From an uncultured Paracoccaceae bacterium (lineage in GTDB: Bacteria > Pseudomonadota > Alphaproteobacteria > Rhodobacterales > Rhodobacteraceae): 64,000 bases of DNA. The stretch lies in contig CANLYJ010000002.1 in the NCBI GenBank assembly GCA_947495295.1, positions 372,001-436,000 on the forward strand. The letters run 5' to 3'. Position 1 is the stretch's first letter. The number at the start of each line of letters is the position of its first letter. A model generated the notes under the pieces. The model did no database searches, was not told the DNA's origin, and saw only the letters and a program-made list of their open reading frames with translations. The translations under genes and the position numbers were made by a program. Below, in pieces: positions 26,464-34,308 of the stretch.

Positions 26464-27435
26464 ATGCAAGCAGTTGAAATTACCAAACCGGGCGGGCCAG
26501 ATGTGCTGGCCCTGACCGACCGGCCCATGCCGGAACCAGCCCATGATCAGGTGGTCATCAAGGTCGCCTATGCCGGGGTCAACCGGCCCGATGCGTTGCA
26601 ACGTGCGGGGCTTTATAACCCGCCACCCGGGGCCAGCGACCTGCCAGGGCTGGAGGCCGCGGGCGAGGTGGTGGCCGTCGGTGCCGGGGTCACAGACCCC
26701 AAGATCGGCGATCAGGTCTGCGCCCTTTTGCCCGGTGGCGGCTATGCGGAATATGCGGCCACGCCTGCCGCCCATTGCCTGCCGGTCCCGGATCGGCTGG
26801 ACCTGAAACAGGCGGCCTGCCTGCCCGAGACATTCTTTACCGTCTGGTCCAATGTTTTTATGCGTGGCGGGCTACAGGCGGGGGAGCGGTTTTTGGTGCA
26901 TGGGGGCAGTTCCGGCATCGGCACCACGGCGATCCAACTGGCGAGGGCCAAGAGCGCGCGCGTCTTTACAACCGCCGGGTCGGACGAAAAATGCGCCGCC
27001 TGCCGCGATTTGGGGGCAGAACTGGCGATCAACTACAAAACCGATGATTTTGTTGAAAAAGTGAAAGCCGAAGGCGGTGCCGATGTCATCCTTGATATGG
27101 TCGGGGGGCCGTATATGCAGCGTAATCTCAAGACGCTGGCCGATGACGGACGGCTGGTGCAGATCGCATTTTTGCAAGGGATGAAGGCTGAATTGAACAT
27201 GGTCCAGCTGATGACACGGCGTCTGACGATGACCGGTTCAACGCTGCGCCCGCAATCCGATCTGGCCAAGGCGCGCATTGCCGACGATTTGCGCCGCGAG
27301 GTTTGGCCATTACTGAGTGCAGGCAAGATCGCCCCGGTCATGGACCAGGAATTTGCGCTTGCAGATGCGGCTGCGGCCCATACACGGATGGAAAGCAGCG
27401 CCCATATCGGAAAGATCGTGCTGAAGGTGGCATGA
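26464..27435 (+). CDS. NAD(P)H quinone oxidoreductase, PIG3-type
   Basis: Medium-chain dehydrogenase/reductase without the zinc ligands, 323 residues. It has the GroES-like N-terminal domain (YAGVNRPDALQRAGLYNPPPG) and a Rossmann domain with the NADPH pattern HGGSSGIGTTAIQLA at about 145-160. This matches the PIG3 group (TIGR02824), which reduces quinones or enals. The stop is followed within 5 bases by two perfect hairpins (27440-27483). Confidence 0.88.
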   Translation: MQAVEITKPGGPDVLALTDRPMPEPAHDQVVIKVAYAGVNRPDALQRAGLYNPPPGASDLPGLEAAGEVVAVGAGVTDPKIGDQVCALLPGGGYAEYAATPAAHCLPVPDRLDLKQAACLPETFFTVWSNVFMRGGLQAGERFLVHGGSSGIGTTAIQLARAKSARVFTTAGSDEKCAACRDLGAELAINYKTDDFVEKVKAEGGADVILDMVGGPYMQRNLKTLADDGRLVQIAFLQGMKAELNMVQLMTRRLTMTGSTLRPQSDLAKARIADDLRREVWPLLSAGKIAPVMDQEFALADAAAAHTRMESSAHIGKIVLKVA

Positions 27436-27439
27436 CGCA

Positions 27440-27483
27440 CAATTTCGTTCCGACGAAATTGATCAAATTCTGTTCAGAATTTG
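27440..27483. repeat. Tandem short hairpins after the quinone oxidoreductase gene
   Basis: Two perfect hairpins stand side by side: CAATTTCGT-TCCG-ACGAAATTG (27440-27461) and CAAATTCTG-TT-CAGAATTTG (27464-27483). The arms differ in sequence but share the form CARWYYY, seen again at 31378-31453 and 59639-59684. The first starts 5 bases after the stop codon. No T-tract follows, so this is not a standard terminator. Confidence 0.8.
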
Positions 27484-27510
27484 GCCGCACCCGACCTGAG
27501 AGGCAGCCGC

Positions 27511-27699
27511 CTACTGACGCGCCGGTCGTATGGGCGGCTGTCGCACGACAGGCGGAAAGAACGTGGCCCTGTTTTGCAGCAGTCTGGATTGGGTGACTGC
27601 ATGTTCTTCAACACGCGCCTCATCCGCAGCATAACCCGGCTTGTCAGACATTATACAGGCCGACAAAAGAAGGGGCAGAAGGATCGCAAGGCGGTACAT
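27511..27699 (-). CDS. Small lipoprotein, unknown function
   Basis: A 62-residue protein with a lipoprotein signal (MYRLAILLPLLLSAC, lipobox LLSAC with lipidated Cys at residue 15), so the mature form is about 48 residues anchored to a membrane. The mature part is charged, then Pro/Arg-rich (FFPPVVRQPPIRPARQ). The start at 27699 is chosen because it begins at the signal peptide. No family recognised. It follows the RraA-like gene on the same strand. Confidence 0.65.
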   Translation of the reverse strand: MYRLAILLPLLLSACIMSDKPGYAADEARVEEHAVTQSRLLQNRATFFPPVVRQPPIRPARQ

Positions 27700-27785
27700 G
27701 TCACTGTCAGTCTCTTGGCTTCGTTGCCAATAGATTAACCACAAAACATGGCCATAACGGGGCGCCATGGTGACCTGTTTTCGTC

Positions 27786-28493
27786 CTACGTCCGTGCCTT
27801 TTCAAAGGCAGCCCATGCTTCCAATAGCTTATCCAGATCAAACCCAGGTTCTTTCGCTGGGCCAAGGATGATCTGTTCGCCTGCCCACATCTTCTCAATC
27901 GCTGCTTTCAGGTCGGGGATCACTTCAGGCGGGATCACCAGCCCGCCATGCCGGTCCGCATGCACCAGATCGCCCTGATTGACCGTTATGCCAAAAACAT
28001 TCACCGGCGTGCCCAATTCGCGCACATGTACAAAGGCATGGCTTGGCCCGACGGAACCTGCGACCACCGGAAACCCGTCTGCCAGATCACCCAGATCGCG
28101 CATCACGCCATTGGTCAGCGCACCGTTCAGGCCCAGCCCCTTATGCACATTGGTATGGACCTCGCCCCACCAGGCGCTGACGCAATGGGGGAAATCGACG
28201 TCTTCCAGCACCGCAATAGCCGGGCGCGGCCCTGCGGCCATGCTACGAAAATAATCCAGCCTGCGGGCGCGGATCACATCCGGGGCCTCGGTCGGCGGTT
28301 CGCGGCCCGCAATTTTGGCAGTGCGGGCAAAGCCGACCATAGCCTTACCCGGGGCCGAGCATTGCATCGTACCCTTGGTATAGGCGTCAAAGCCGCGTTT
28401 GCCCTGGGCCACTTCGATGGCGTTGCAAACGGTTGGGGTATCGACCCGTTGCAGTAGCGCCAGCAGGTCGTCAGGGATCACGATATCAGCCAT
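27786..28493 (-). CDS. RraA-like / HMG-aldolase family protein
   Basis: A 235-residue protein of the RraA superfamily, which includes 4-hydroxy-4-methyl-2-oxoglutarate aldolases and the RNase E inhibitor RraA. Typical parts: DTPTVCNAIEVAQGKRG at the N-terminus, GLNGALTNGVMRDLGDL carrying the conserved Arg-Asp, and GDLVHADRHGGLVIPPE with the Asp and Gly of the active site. Enzyme activity on hydroxy-oxo-acids is likelier than an RNase E role, but the substrate is unknown. Last gene of an overlapping minus-strand operon; overlaps the hydrolase gene by 16 bases. Confidence 0.85.
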   Translation of the reverse strand: MADIVIPDDLLALLQRVDTPTVCNAIEVAQGKRGFDAYTKGTMQCSAPGKAMVGFARTAKIAGREPPTEAPDVIRARRLDYFRSMAAGPRPAIAVLEDVDFPHCVSAWWGEVHTNVHKGLGLNGALTNGVMRDLGDLADGFPVVAGSVGPSHAFVHVRELGTPVNVFGITVNQGDLVHADRHGGLVIPPEVIPDLKAAIEKMWAGEQIILGPAKEPGFDLDKLLEAWAAFEKART

Positions 28494-29173
28494 TTTGCCA
28501 AAGCCTTATTGGTTGCGTCAGGTTGTTCCAGCGTGGGCAGATGGCCCGCGCCCTTGATCACGGATAAGGTCGATCCGGGGATCAGATCATGCATCAATTC
28601 ATGCCGATGCAGGGGGCAAAGCGTGTCATCCTCACCACAAAGGATCAAGGTTGGCACCCTTACCCCGCGCAGCATGTCCTGCTGGTCCGGGCGGGTCTGC
28701 AAGGCGCGGGACTGGGCGACAAATGCGGCCGGGCCGACGGTTTCGGCCATCGCCATGCACAGATCAAGGATCTGGCCCATCTGCGGCCCATCGGTCAGGT
28801 AATTCGGCTTCATCTCATCGCGCATCACGGCGCGCAGCTGGCCGCCGGCGACTTTCGCGATCTGCGGCTCACGGCGGGTGGCGATGGCGTCGGCCTCTGC
28901 TTTTGGGTTGGTGTCCAACAGGGCAAGGCGGGTGACCCGGTCAGGAGCCTGACGGATCACTTCCATCGCAACAATACCGCCCATCGACAGGCCTGCCAGG
29001 GCAAAGCGGGGCGGGGCCTGCGTCAGCACATCCGCTGCAATCGCAGCGACGGTTTCATGCAAGCCAAACGGGGCGACCATCACCGGGCGCTGATGTGAAA
29101 AGGCGGCCATCTGCGGGCCGTAAAGGCGGGCGTCACACATCATGCCGGGCAACAAAAGCAGCGGTTCTGTCAT
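28478..29173 (-). CDS. Alpha/beta-fold hydrolase
   Basis: A 231-residue serine hydrolase with the nucleophile elbow [10 protein letters not shown], an acid in CGEDDTLCP and a His in [11 protein letters not shown], i.e. a full catalytic triad. The N-terminus [17 protein letters not shown] gives the oxyanion hole. No signal peptide, so it is cytoplasmic. It overlaps rnhA upstream by 4 bases and the RraA-like gene downstream by 16 bases. Substrate unknown. Confidence 0.87.
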   Translation of the reverse strand: MTEPLLLLPGMMCDARLYGPQMAAFSHQRPVMVAPFGLHETVAAIAADVLTQAPPRFALAGLSMGGIVAMEVIRQAPDRVTRLALLDTNPKAEADAIATRREPQIAKVAGGQLRAVMRDEMKPNYLTDGPQMGQILDLCMAMAETVGPAAFVAQSRALQTRPDQQDMLRGVRVPTLILCGEDDTLCPLHRHELMHDLIPGSTLSVIKGAGHLPTLEQPDATNKALAKWLIS

Positions 29174-29622
29174 GGTTTGAACGGCTCCATTCCGGCGCGG
29201 GCCAATTCGTCGGCACGCTCATTCTCGGGGTGGCCCGCATGGCCCTTGACCCATTCCCATGTCACATCATGACGGGCGACGGCGTCATCCAATCTGCGCC
29301 AAAGGTCTTCGTTTTTGACGGGCTTTTTGGCAGCGGTTTTCCAGCCGCGTTTTTTCCAACCGTGGATCCAAGCGGTGATCCCGTCTTTGACATAAGCGCT
29401 GTCTGTGACGATGGTCATTTTTGTGGGCCGGTCCAGCGTTTCCAGGGCGGTAATCGCGGCCAGCAGTTCCATGCGGTTGTTGGTCGTGTCCGCTTCGCCG
29501 CCTTTCAGCGCCCGTTCCTTGACGACGGTGTCACCATCACGGGCGATCAGCAGGGCACCCCAGCCACCAGGGCCGGGATTGCCGGAACAGGCGCCATCCG
29601 TATAGGCGAAAAGATCAGGCAA
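29170..29622 (-). CDS. rnhA: Ribonuclease HI
   Basis: Cuts the RNA strand of RNA-DNA hybrids during replication and repair. It has 150 residues, the usual length. Catalytic D9 ([14 protein letters not shown]), E52 (NRMELL), D74 ([11 protein letters not shown]) and D138 (ERADELA) are all present, as is the basic protrusion [14 protein letters not shown]. Overlaps the methyltransferase gene upstream by 8 bases and the hydrolase downstream by 4. Confidence 0.96.
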   Translation of the reverse strand: MPDLFAYTDGACSGNPGPGGWGALLIARDGDTVVKERALKGGEADTTNNRMELLAAITALETLDRPTKMTIVTDSAYVKDGITAWIHGWKKRGWKTAAKKPVKNEDLWRRLDDAVARHDVTWEWVKGHAGHPENERADELARAGMEPFKP

Positions 29623-30211
29623 TTTTGCGCCCTCGCATCACGACAAACGGATCAACCGTGCCAGCGCATCCTTTTTCGCGCCCTTCTTCAATGCCGATCA
29701 CTGCAAAGCCTGCGGTTTCCAGCAGGCCCTGCAACTCGGGAACCGTCACAAATGTGTACTTGCGGTCGATTTTGTCGCGCAATTCCCCCTCTCCGGTTTT
29801 CATGCCGATATGCAGGATACCATCGGCGCGCAGGGACGTGGCAATCGCCGCCAGATGCCGGGGCAGGGCATCACGCGGGGCATGCAGCAGTGAAAAATTC
29901 GCCCAGACACCGTCATAGGCGGCAATCATGTCGATCTGGTCAAACGTCAGTAAACGCGCGCCAATATCATAGGCTTCATTGGCCAGGGTGATCATACCGG
30001 TTGAGGCATCAACCGGATCAGGGGCAAAACCTGCATCGCGCATAAGTGCAGATGCTTTTGCCGGGCCGCAACCAAGGTCCAGCACCTGACCGCCTGCGGG
30101 CAACAGCGCCATGAAAGCCTGCAAATGCGCATCCGCCTCGCCTTTATGGGTCAGTTGGGCGTAACGATCCGCAGCATCGTCATAAAAGGCGATTGTTTTT
30201 TCATCAGGCAT
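29615..30211 (-). CDS. SAM-dependent methyltransferase
   Basis: A 198-residue class I methyltransferase. It has the SAM-binding motif [15 protein letters not shown], followed by the acidic residue in [12 protein letters not shown] and the [15 protein letters not shown] motif. It begins [20 protein letters not shown], like other small Methyltransf_25/11 proteins. The start at 30211 overlaps the stop of the DUF3429 gene. No signal peptide. The substrate cannot be told; ispH, rnhA and RraA neighbours do not define a pathway. Confidence 0.85.
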   Translation of the reverse strand: MPDEKTIAFYDDAADRYAQLTHKGEADAHLQAFMALLPAGGQVLDLGCGPAKASALMRDAGFAPDPVDASTGMITLANEAYDIGARLLTFDQIDMIAAYDGVWANFSLLHAPRDALPRHLAAIATSLRADGILHIGMKTGEGELRDKIDRKYTFVTVPELQGLLETAGFAVIGIEEGREKGCAGTVDPFVVMRGRKIA

Positions 30212-30660
30212 CAGATTACCACCGGTAAAAGCGACAGACAGACGATGGCGGTCAGCAGAACACGCAGATGCATCCACCAGGGCGGGGCCAGTTCCAACCG
30301 CCAGAAATGCCAGTCCAGTAAAAGCAAGGCCAGAAAGCCCACGATCAGGTTCATGGCCGCTGTTGTGGGGCCGCCGCCTGTCATGAAAAACGCCCAAAGG
30401 GCAGGAATGACAGACAGGACATAACCGGCGGTGGCGGTGCGTCCGGCGGCCTTGGTCGCAAAGCCCCACAGTACGCCAGACATGAAGGACAGGATCACCG
30501 CACCATAGAAAAGCTGGACATAGGGGCCGATAAACCGGCTGCCGATATGCATCTGCCCCCAAAGGCCAAGCTCTGGCCGTAACACGGTCAAAGCGCCCCA
30601 AAGGAACGGTAGCAAACCAGCGAGGCCAAGGATCAGGGCAGAGCGGGGGATAGCATACAT
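30211..30660 (-). CDS. DUF3429 membrane protein
   Basis: A 149-residue integral membrane protein with five hydrophobic segments spread along its length (starting IPRSALILGLAGLLPFLWGA). It resembles the DUF3429 family, small membrane proteins in Proteobacteria without known function. FYGAVILSFMSGVLWGF and LLLLDWHFWRLELAPPWW are its most conserved-looking parts. It begins the overlapping operon that continues with the methyltransferase, rnhA, hydrolase and RraA-like genes. Confidence 0.78.
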   Translation of the reverse strand: MYAIPRSALILGLAGLLPFLWGALTVLRPELGLWGQMHIGSRFIGPYVQLFYGAVILSFMSGVLWGFATKAAGRTATAGYVLSVIPALWAFFMTGGGPTTAAMNLIVGFLALLLLDWHFWRLELAPPWWMHLRVLLTAIVCLSLLPVVI

Positions 30661-30729
30661 GCGAAATCCGCGATTAGGGTGTCGTCTCTCGCTTCATTTA
30701 GCGGCATTCGCCGGTAACGGCAAACGGGG

Positions 30730-31344
30730 TCACGCCTTTTCAAATGCCAACCGTAGACCAAGCCCGGCAAAGATCGCGGCAAAGGACCGGTTCAGCCAAC
30801 GCATCACCATCTGGCTTTGCAGCAACCATGTGCGGGCAAAGGCGGCAAAGACACCGTAAAGCACGAAGATGACAAAGGTCAGCGCCATGAAGATACCGCC
30901 CAGCAGGACCATCTCGGCGGTGACGGTGGCGGGATTGCCTGACAGGAAAGGCGGCAGCAAGGCCAGAAAGAAGATCGACAGTTTCGGGTTCAGGATATTG
31001 ATCAGCGCCCCGCGATAGGCGATACGGAGCGAAGACTGCGCGCTGGCTGTGCTGCTGACCGACAGGGCGCCGTCAGCTTTCAGCGCCTGCCAGGCGAGAT
31101 AGAGCAGATATGCCACGCCGGCGAACTTCACGACCTGAAAGAGAAGGGCGCTGGTATGCAAGAGCGCCGCAAGGCCCAGTGTCGCGGCGGCCAGATGCGG
31201 CACGATCCCGAATGTGCAGCCGATTGCGGCGGCAATTGCCGCGCGTCGTCCCTGACCAAGACCCAAGGCCAGTGTGTAGATGACGCCGGTACCGGGTGCG
31301 ATGCAGACGACAAGGGCGGTGAGGAGGAATTGCAAGGATATCAT
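30730..31344 (-). CDS. LysE/RhtB-family exporter
   Basis: An inner-membrane amino acid or metabolite exporter of 204 residues with about six hydrophobic segments. The N-terminal CIAPGTGVIYTLALGLGQGRRAAIAAAIG is the family hallmark (PGP-type motif reading PGT here). NILNPKLSIFFLALLPPFL in the middle is also typical. The 5' side is preceded by the hairpin cluster at 31378-31453. The exported compound is unknown. Confidence 0.88.
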   Translation of the reverse strand: MISLQFLLTALVVCIAPGTGVIYTLALGLGQGRRAAIAAAIGCTFGIVPHLAAATLGLAALLHTSALLFQVVKFAGVAYLLYLAWQALKADGALSVSSTASAQSSLRIAYRGALINILNPKLSIFFLALLPPFLSGNPATVTAEMVLLGGIFMALTFVIFVLYGVFAAFARTWLLQSQMVMRWLNRSFAAIFAGLGLRLAFEKA

Positions 31345-31377
31345 GTGGGTGACTCTAACGCGGTTTCCGCCGGCTGC

Positions 31378-31466
31378 ACAATTCTTGTCACAAGAATTGT
31401 CTGCAAATCCTCAATCTGAGGATTTGGATGCAGATTTTTCGTCAAAAATCTGCCCGCTCACGCGGG
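31378..31466. repeat. Cluster of three perfect hairpins plus one GC hairpin after ispH
   Basis: Consecutive perfect hairpins: ACAATTCTTG-TCA-CAAGAATTGT (31378-31400), a 10-bp stem built on CAAATCCTCA (31404-31426), and a 10-bp stem built on GCAGATTTTT (31430-31453). A fourth, CCCGC-TCAC-GCGGG (31453-31466), spans the ispH stop codon. No T-tract. Same CARWYYY arm pattern as at 27440 and 59639; the CAAATCCTC arm is shared with 59639. Confidence 0.82.
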
Positions 31467-32408
31467 TTCCCGCAACACCCTTGGCACCTTGAATTCGACG
31501 TTTTCCTCTGCCGTCACGACGGTCTCGACGGTGACGTCGAACCGGTCACGGAAAGCGTCGATGACCTCGTTGATCAGCACTTCGGGGGCAGAGGCCCCGG
31601 CGGTGATGCCCATGGAGGTGATGCCGTCCAAGGCGCGCCAGTCGATATCCGTGGCGCGCTGGACCAGTTGGGCATAGGCGCAACCGGCGCGGGCGCCCAC
31701 TTCGACCAGTCGTCTGGAATTGGATGAGTTGGGCGCGCCAACGACGAGCATGGCGTCGCATTTGGGGGCCATCGCCTTCACCGCCTCTTGCCGGTTGGTG
31801 GTCGCATAACAGATATCTTCCTTATGCGGGCCGACGATGCCCGGAAAACGGGCCTGCAGGGCGGCCACGATATCGGCTGTGTCATCAACCGACAGGGTGG
31901 TCTGGGTCACAAATGCCAGTTTGGCAGGGTCGCGAACCTGCACATTGGCGACATCTTCGACCGTTTCGACCAAAAGGACTTCTCCCTGGGGCAGTTGTCC
32001 CATGGTGCCCACGGTTTCGGGGTGGCCTTCATGCCCGATCATGATCATCTGCAAGCCATTATCGGCATGGCGCTGCGCCTCGATATGCACCTTGCTGACC
32101 AGGGGGCAGGTGGCATCGACATAAATCATTTCGCGCTTGGCGGCTGCGGCTGGAACGGATTTTGGGACACCATGGGCGGAAAAGATGACCGGGCGATCAT
32201 CGGGGCAGTCTTCCAGTTCTTCGACGAATACCGCGCCCTTGTCGCGCAAGCCATCGACGACAAATTTATTATGCACAATCTCGTGGCGGACAAAGACGGG
32301 GGCACCCCATTTATCCAAAGCCATTTCGACAATCTTGATGGCGCGGTCGACGCCTGCGCAAAAACCACGCGGGGCGGCAAGGTAAAGGGTCAGGGGGGCT
32401 TTGGTCAT
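31458..32408 (-). CDS. ispH: 4-hydroxy-3-methylbut-2-enyl diphosphate reductase
   Basis: Iron-sulfur enzyme that makes IPP and DMAPP in the last step of the MEP isoprenoid pathway. It has 316 residues. The three cluster Cys are C17 (APRGFCAGV), C101 (DATCPLV) and C200 ([10 protein letters not shown]); [11 protein letters not shown] and the C-terminal [10 protein letters not shown] also match. The stop lies inside a small GC hairpin, and three more hairpins follow it. Confidence 0.96.
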   Translation of the reverse strand: MTKAPLTLYLAAPRGFCAGVDRAIKIVEMALDKWGAPVFVRHEIVHNKFVVDGLRDKGAVFVEELEDCPDDRPVIFSAHGVPKSVPAAAAKREMIYVDATCPLVSKVHIEAQRHADNGLQMIMIGHEGHPETVGTMGQLPQGEVLLVETVEDVANVQVRDPAKLAFVTQTTLSVDDTADIVAALQARFPGIVGPHKEDICYATTNRQEAVKAMAPKCDAMLVVGAPNSSNSRRLVEVGARAGCAYAQLVQRATDIDWRALDGITSMGITAGASAPEVLINEVIDAFRDRFDVTVETVVTAEENVEFKVPRVLREPA

Positions 32409-32485
32409 AGGATGCTCCGACGGTTAAGCAACAGGTAAGCGCTCAACCGGTCAAGGTCCAGTATCAGATGGTGTGACCAAAAGGA

Positions 32486-32556
32486 GCGCGCTACGCGCGC
32501 ACGCCATTTTTTGTCTGGTCTGTGTGGCAAGGTCCTGTCTGTCCCAGCGGACCTTG
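32486..32556 (-). terminator. Hairpins ending the NYN-domain gene
   Basis: On the minus strand, just after the NYN stop, CAAGGTCC and GGACCTTG form an 8-bp stem with a 13-base loop (32528-32556). It is followed by GCGCGC-GTA-GCGCGC (32486-32500) and then TCCTTTT. The second is a likely intrinsic terminator. Confidence 0.6.
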
Positions 32557-32565
32557 CAAGACCGG

Positions 32566-33138
32566 TCAGCTTTCTTCGGTGACCTGTTCGGCTGGTTCCG
32601 GGCGCGGTTCGCGTGCCGGGCGTCCCACCACATCACGCAATTCATCCAGTTCGATGAAGTTATCAGCCTGGCGGCGCAGTTCATCCGCGATCATTGGCGG
32701 CTGGCTGCGGATGGTCGATACAACCGATACGCGCACGCCTTTACGTTGCAGCGCTTCGATCAGCGGGCGGAAATCGCCATCGCCGGAAAACAGCACAACA
32801 TGATCCACATGTGGGGCAAGTTCCATGGCATCGACGGCAAGTTCGATATCCATGTTCCCTTTGACCTTACGCCGGCCCATGCTGTCGGTATATTCCTTGG
32901 CCGGCTTGGTGACCATGGTGAACCCGTTATAGTGCAGCCAATCGACCAGCGGGCGAATGGGCGAATATTCGTCATTCTCCAGAAGCGCCGTGTAGTAGAA
33001 AGCGCGCAGCATCTTGCCGCGGCGCATGAATTCTTGTCTGAGCAACTTGTAATCGATGTCAAAGCCAAGCGACTTAGCCGCTGCGTATAGGTTTGATCCA
33101 TCGATGAAGAGCGCCAATCGCTCGTCCCGATAAAACAT
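32566..33138 (-). CDS. NYN-domain (LabA/DUF88) protein
   Basis: A PIN-like putative ribonuclease of 190 residues. FIDGSNLYAAAKSLG gives the first acidic residue; VVLFSGDGDFRPLIEALQ and the preceding DIELAVDAM carry the rest of the acidic metal site. Such proteins are inferred to cut RNA, but cellular targets are not known. The C-terminal tail is charged. The start at 33138 (MFYRDERLAL) is preferred over 33153. Divergent from folK. Confidence 0.87.
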   Translation of the reverse strand: MFYRDERLALFIDGSNLYAAAKSLGFDIDYKLLRQEFMRRGKMLRAFYYTALLENDEYSPIRPLVDWLHYNGFTMVTKPAKEYTDSMGRRKVKGNMDIELAVDAMELAPHVDHVVLFSGDGDFRPLIEALQRKGVRVSVVSTIRSQPPMIADELRRQADNFIELDELRDVVGRPAREPRPEPAEQVTEES

Positions 33139-33250
33139 TAAATGTCCTTCCAATATAGCCTTGCTGTGGTGTCCGCTTGTGAGTGGTGTGATTTGAGCGC
33201 AAGACTAGAGGTTAATGTACGGTTTTCTGGATGCGAGGCAAGTGGGCAAA

Positions 33251-33820
33251 ATGGGGGCGATTGGCCAATTAGCGCTTATTACATTAGGAAGTAATAATAT
33301 TTCGCCTTGGGGTGACGCAGCGGAAACTGTCCAAAAAGCCATGATTTGCCTGTCTGGACTGGCCCAAAAGCCTCTCAGGCAAAGCCCGCTTTACGCCACG
33401 CCGGCCTTTCCGGCAGGATTTGGCCCCGACTTTGTGAATGCGGCAGTGGCGTTTGAGACATCGCTGTCGGCCACTGATTTGCTCGCGCATTTGCATCAGA
33501 TCGAGGCAAAGGCAAATCGCACCCGGACCAAACGCTGGGGGCCGCGATCCCTTGATCTTGATCTGATTGGGTTGGGTAACCTGATCTGCCCCGATCTGAA
33601 AACACAGCGTCACTGGTGCGATCTGGACCCTGATGCACAGACCCGCGAGGTCCCCGACCAGTTGATCCTGCCGCATCCCCGCGTGCAGGACCGGTCGTTC
33701 GCCCTTGTCCCGCTTGCCGATGTGGCCCCGGACTGGCCTCATCCCGTTACCGGGCAAACCATCCGGCAGATGCTGCAGGCCAGACCGGCGGCGGAACGCG
33801 ACACGGTTGTGCGGATGTGA
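33251..33820 (+). CDS. folK: 6-hydroxymethyl-7,8-dihydropterin pyrophosphokinase
   Basis: Transfers pyrophosphate from ATP to the pterin in folate synthesis. It has 189 residues, slightly long for the family. Signature parts: ITLGSNN at the start, KRWGPRSLDLDLIGLG with the two catalytic Asp, and LPHPRVQDRSFALVPL. The first 17 codons use AT-rich codons rare elsewhere in the window. An in-frame ATG at 33215 is possible but lacks homology. First gene of the block that continues with rpoZ and rel. Confidence 0.92.
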   Translation: MGAIGQLALITLGSNNISPWGDAAETVQKAMICLSGLAQKPLRQSPLYATPAFPAGFGPDFVNAAVAFETSLSATDLLAHLHQIEAKANRTRTKRWGPRSLDLDLIGLGNLICPDLKTQRHWCDLDPDAQTREVPDQLILPHPRVQDRSFALVPLADVAPDWPHPVTGQTIRQMLQARPAAERDTVVRM

Positions 33821-33922
33821 CTTCGGGTGTCTTGCCAATGCCGCTTTCGCCCTTGCCAATAACCGCCAAACCCCCTAAAGACGCCATTTCTAACTCTGTC
33901 AGATTCCCAGTGGAGATCGCCA

Positions 33923-34276
33923 ATGGCCCGCGTCACCGTCGAAGATTGCGTCGATAAGGTTCCGAACCGGTTTGAGCTTGTCATGCTTGCCGCCCATCGT
34001 GCCCGCGAAATTTCTGCTGGTGCCCCGATCACCGTGAACCGTGACAATGACAAGAACCCTGTCGTGTCCTTGCGTGAGATCGCGGATGAAACACAGCAGG
34101 CCGATGATCTGCGCGAGCGGATGATCGAAGCCAACCAGACCCAGATCGAAGTTGATGAACCTGAAGAGGACAGCATGTCCCTTCTTATGGGCGCAGAAAC
34201 CGACAAACCGGCAGAGGACGACATGTCCGAAGAAAAACTGCTGCGTGCTTTGATGGATGCACAAGGGCAACGCTAA
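33923..34276 (+). CDS. rpoZ: RNA polymerase omega subunit
   Basis: Small subunit that helps assemble the beta' subunit of RNA polymerase; 117 residues. [20 protein letters not shown] is the classic omega start, followed by [13 protein letters not shown]. The C-terminal 50 residues are acidic and likely disordered, as in other alphaproteobacteria. GGAGATCGCC precedes the ATG. Followed 33 bases later by rel, a link conserved widely (rpoZ-spoT). Confidence 0.96.
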   Translation: MARVTVEDCVDKVPNRFELVMLAAHRAREISAGAPITVNRDNDKNPVVSLREIADETQQADDLRERMIEANQTQIEVDEPEEDSMSLLMGAETDKPAEDDMSEEKLLRALMDAQGQR

Positions 34277-34308
34277 CGCCAGCCCTACATGAATAGGCGC
34301 AGGATCAG

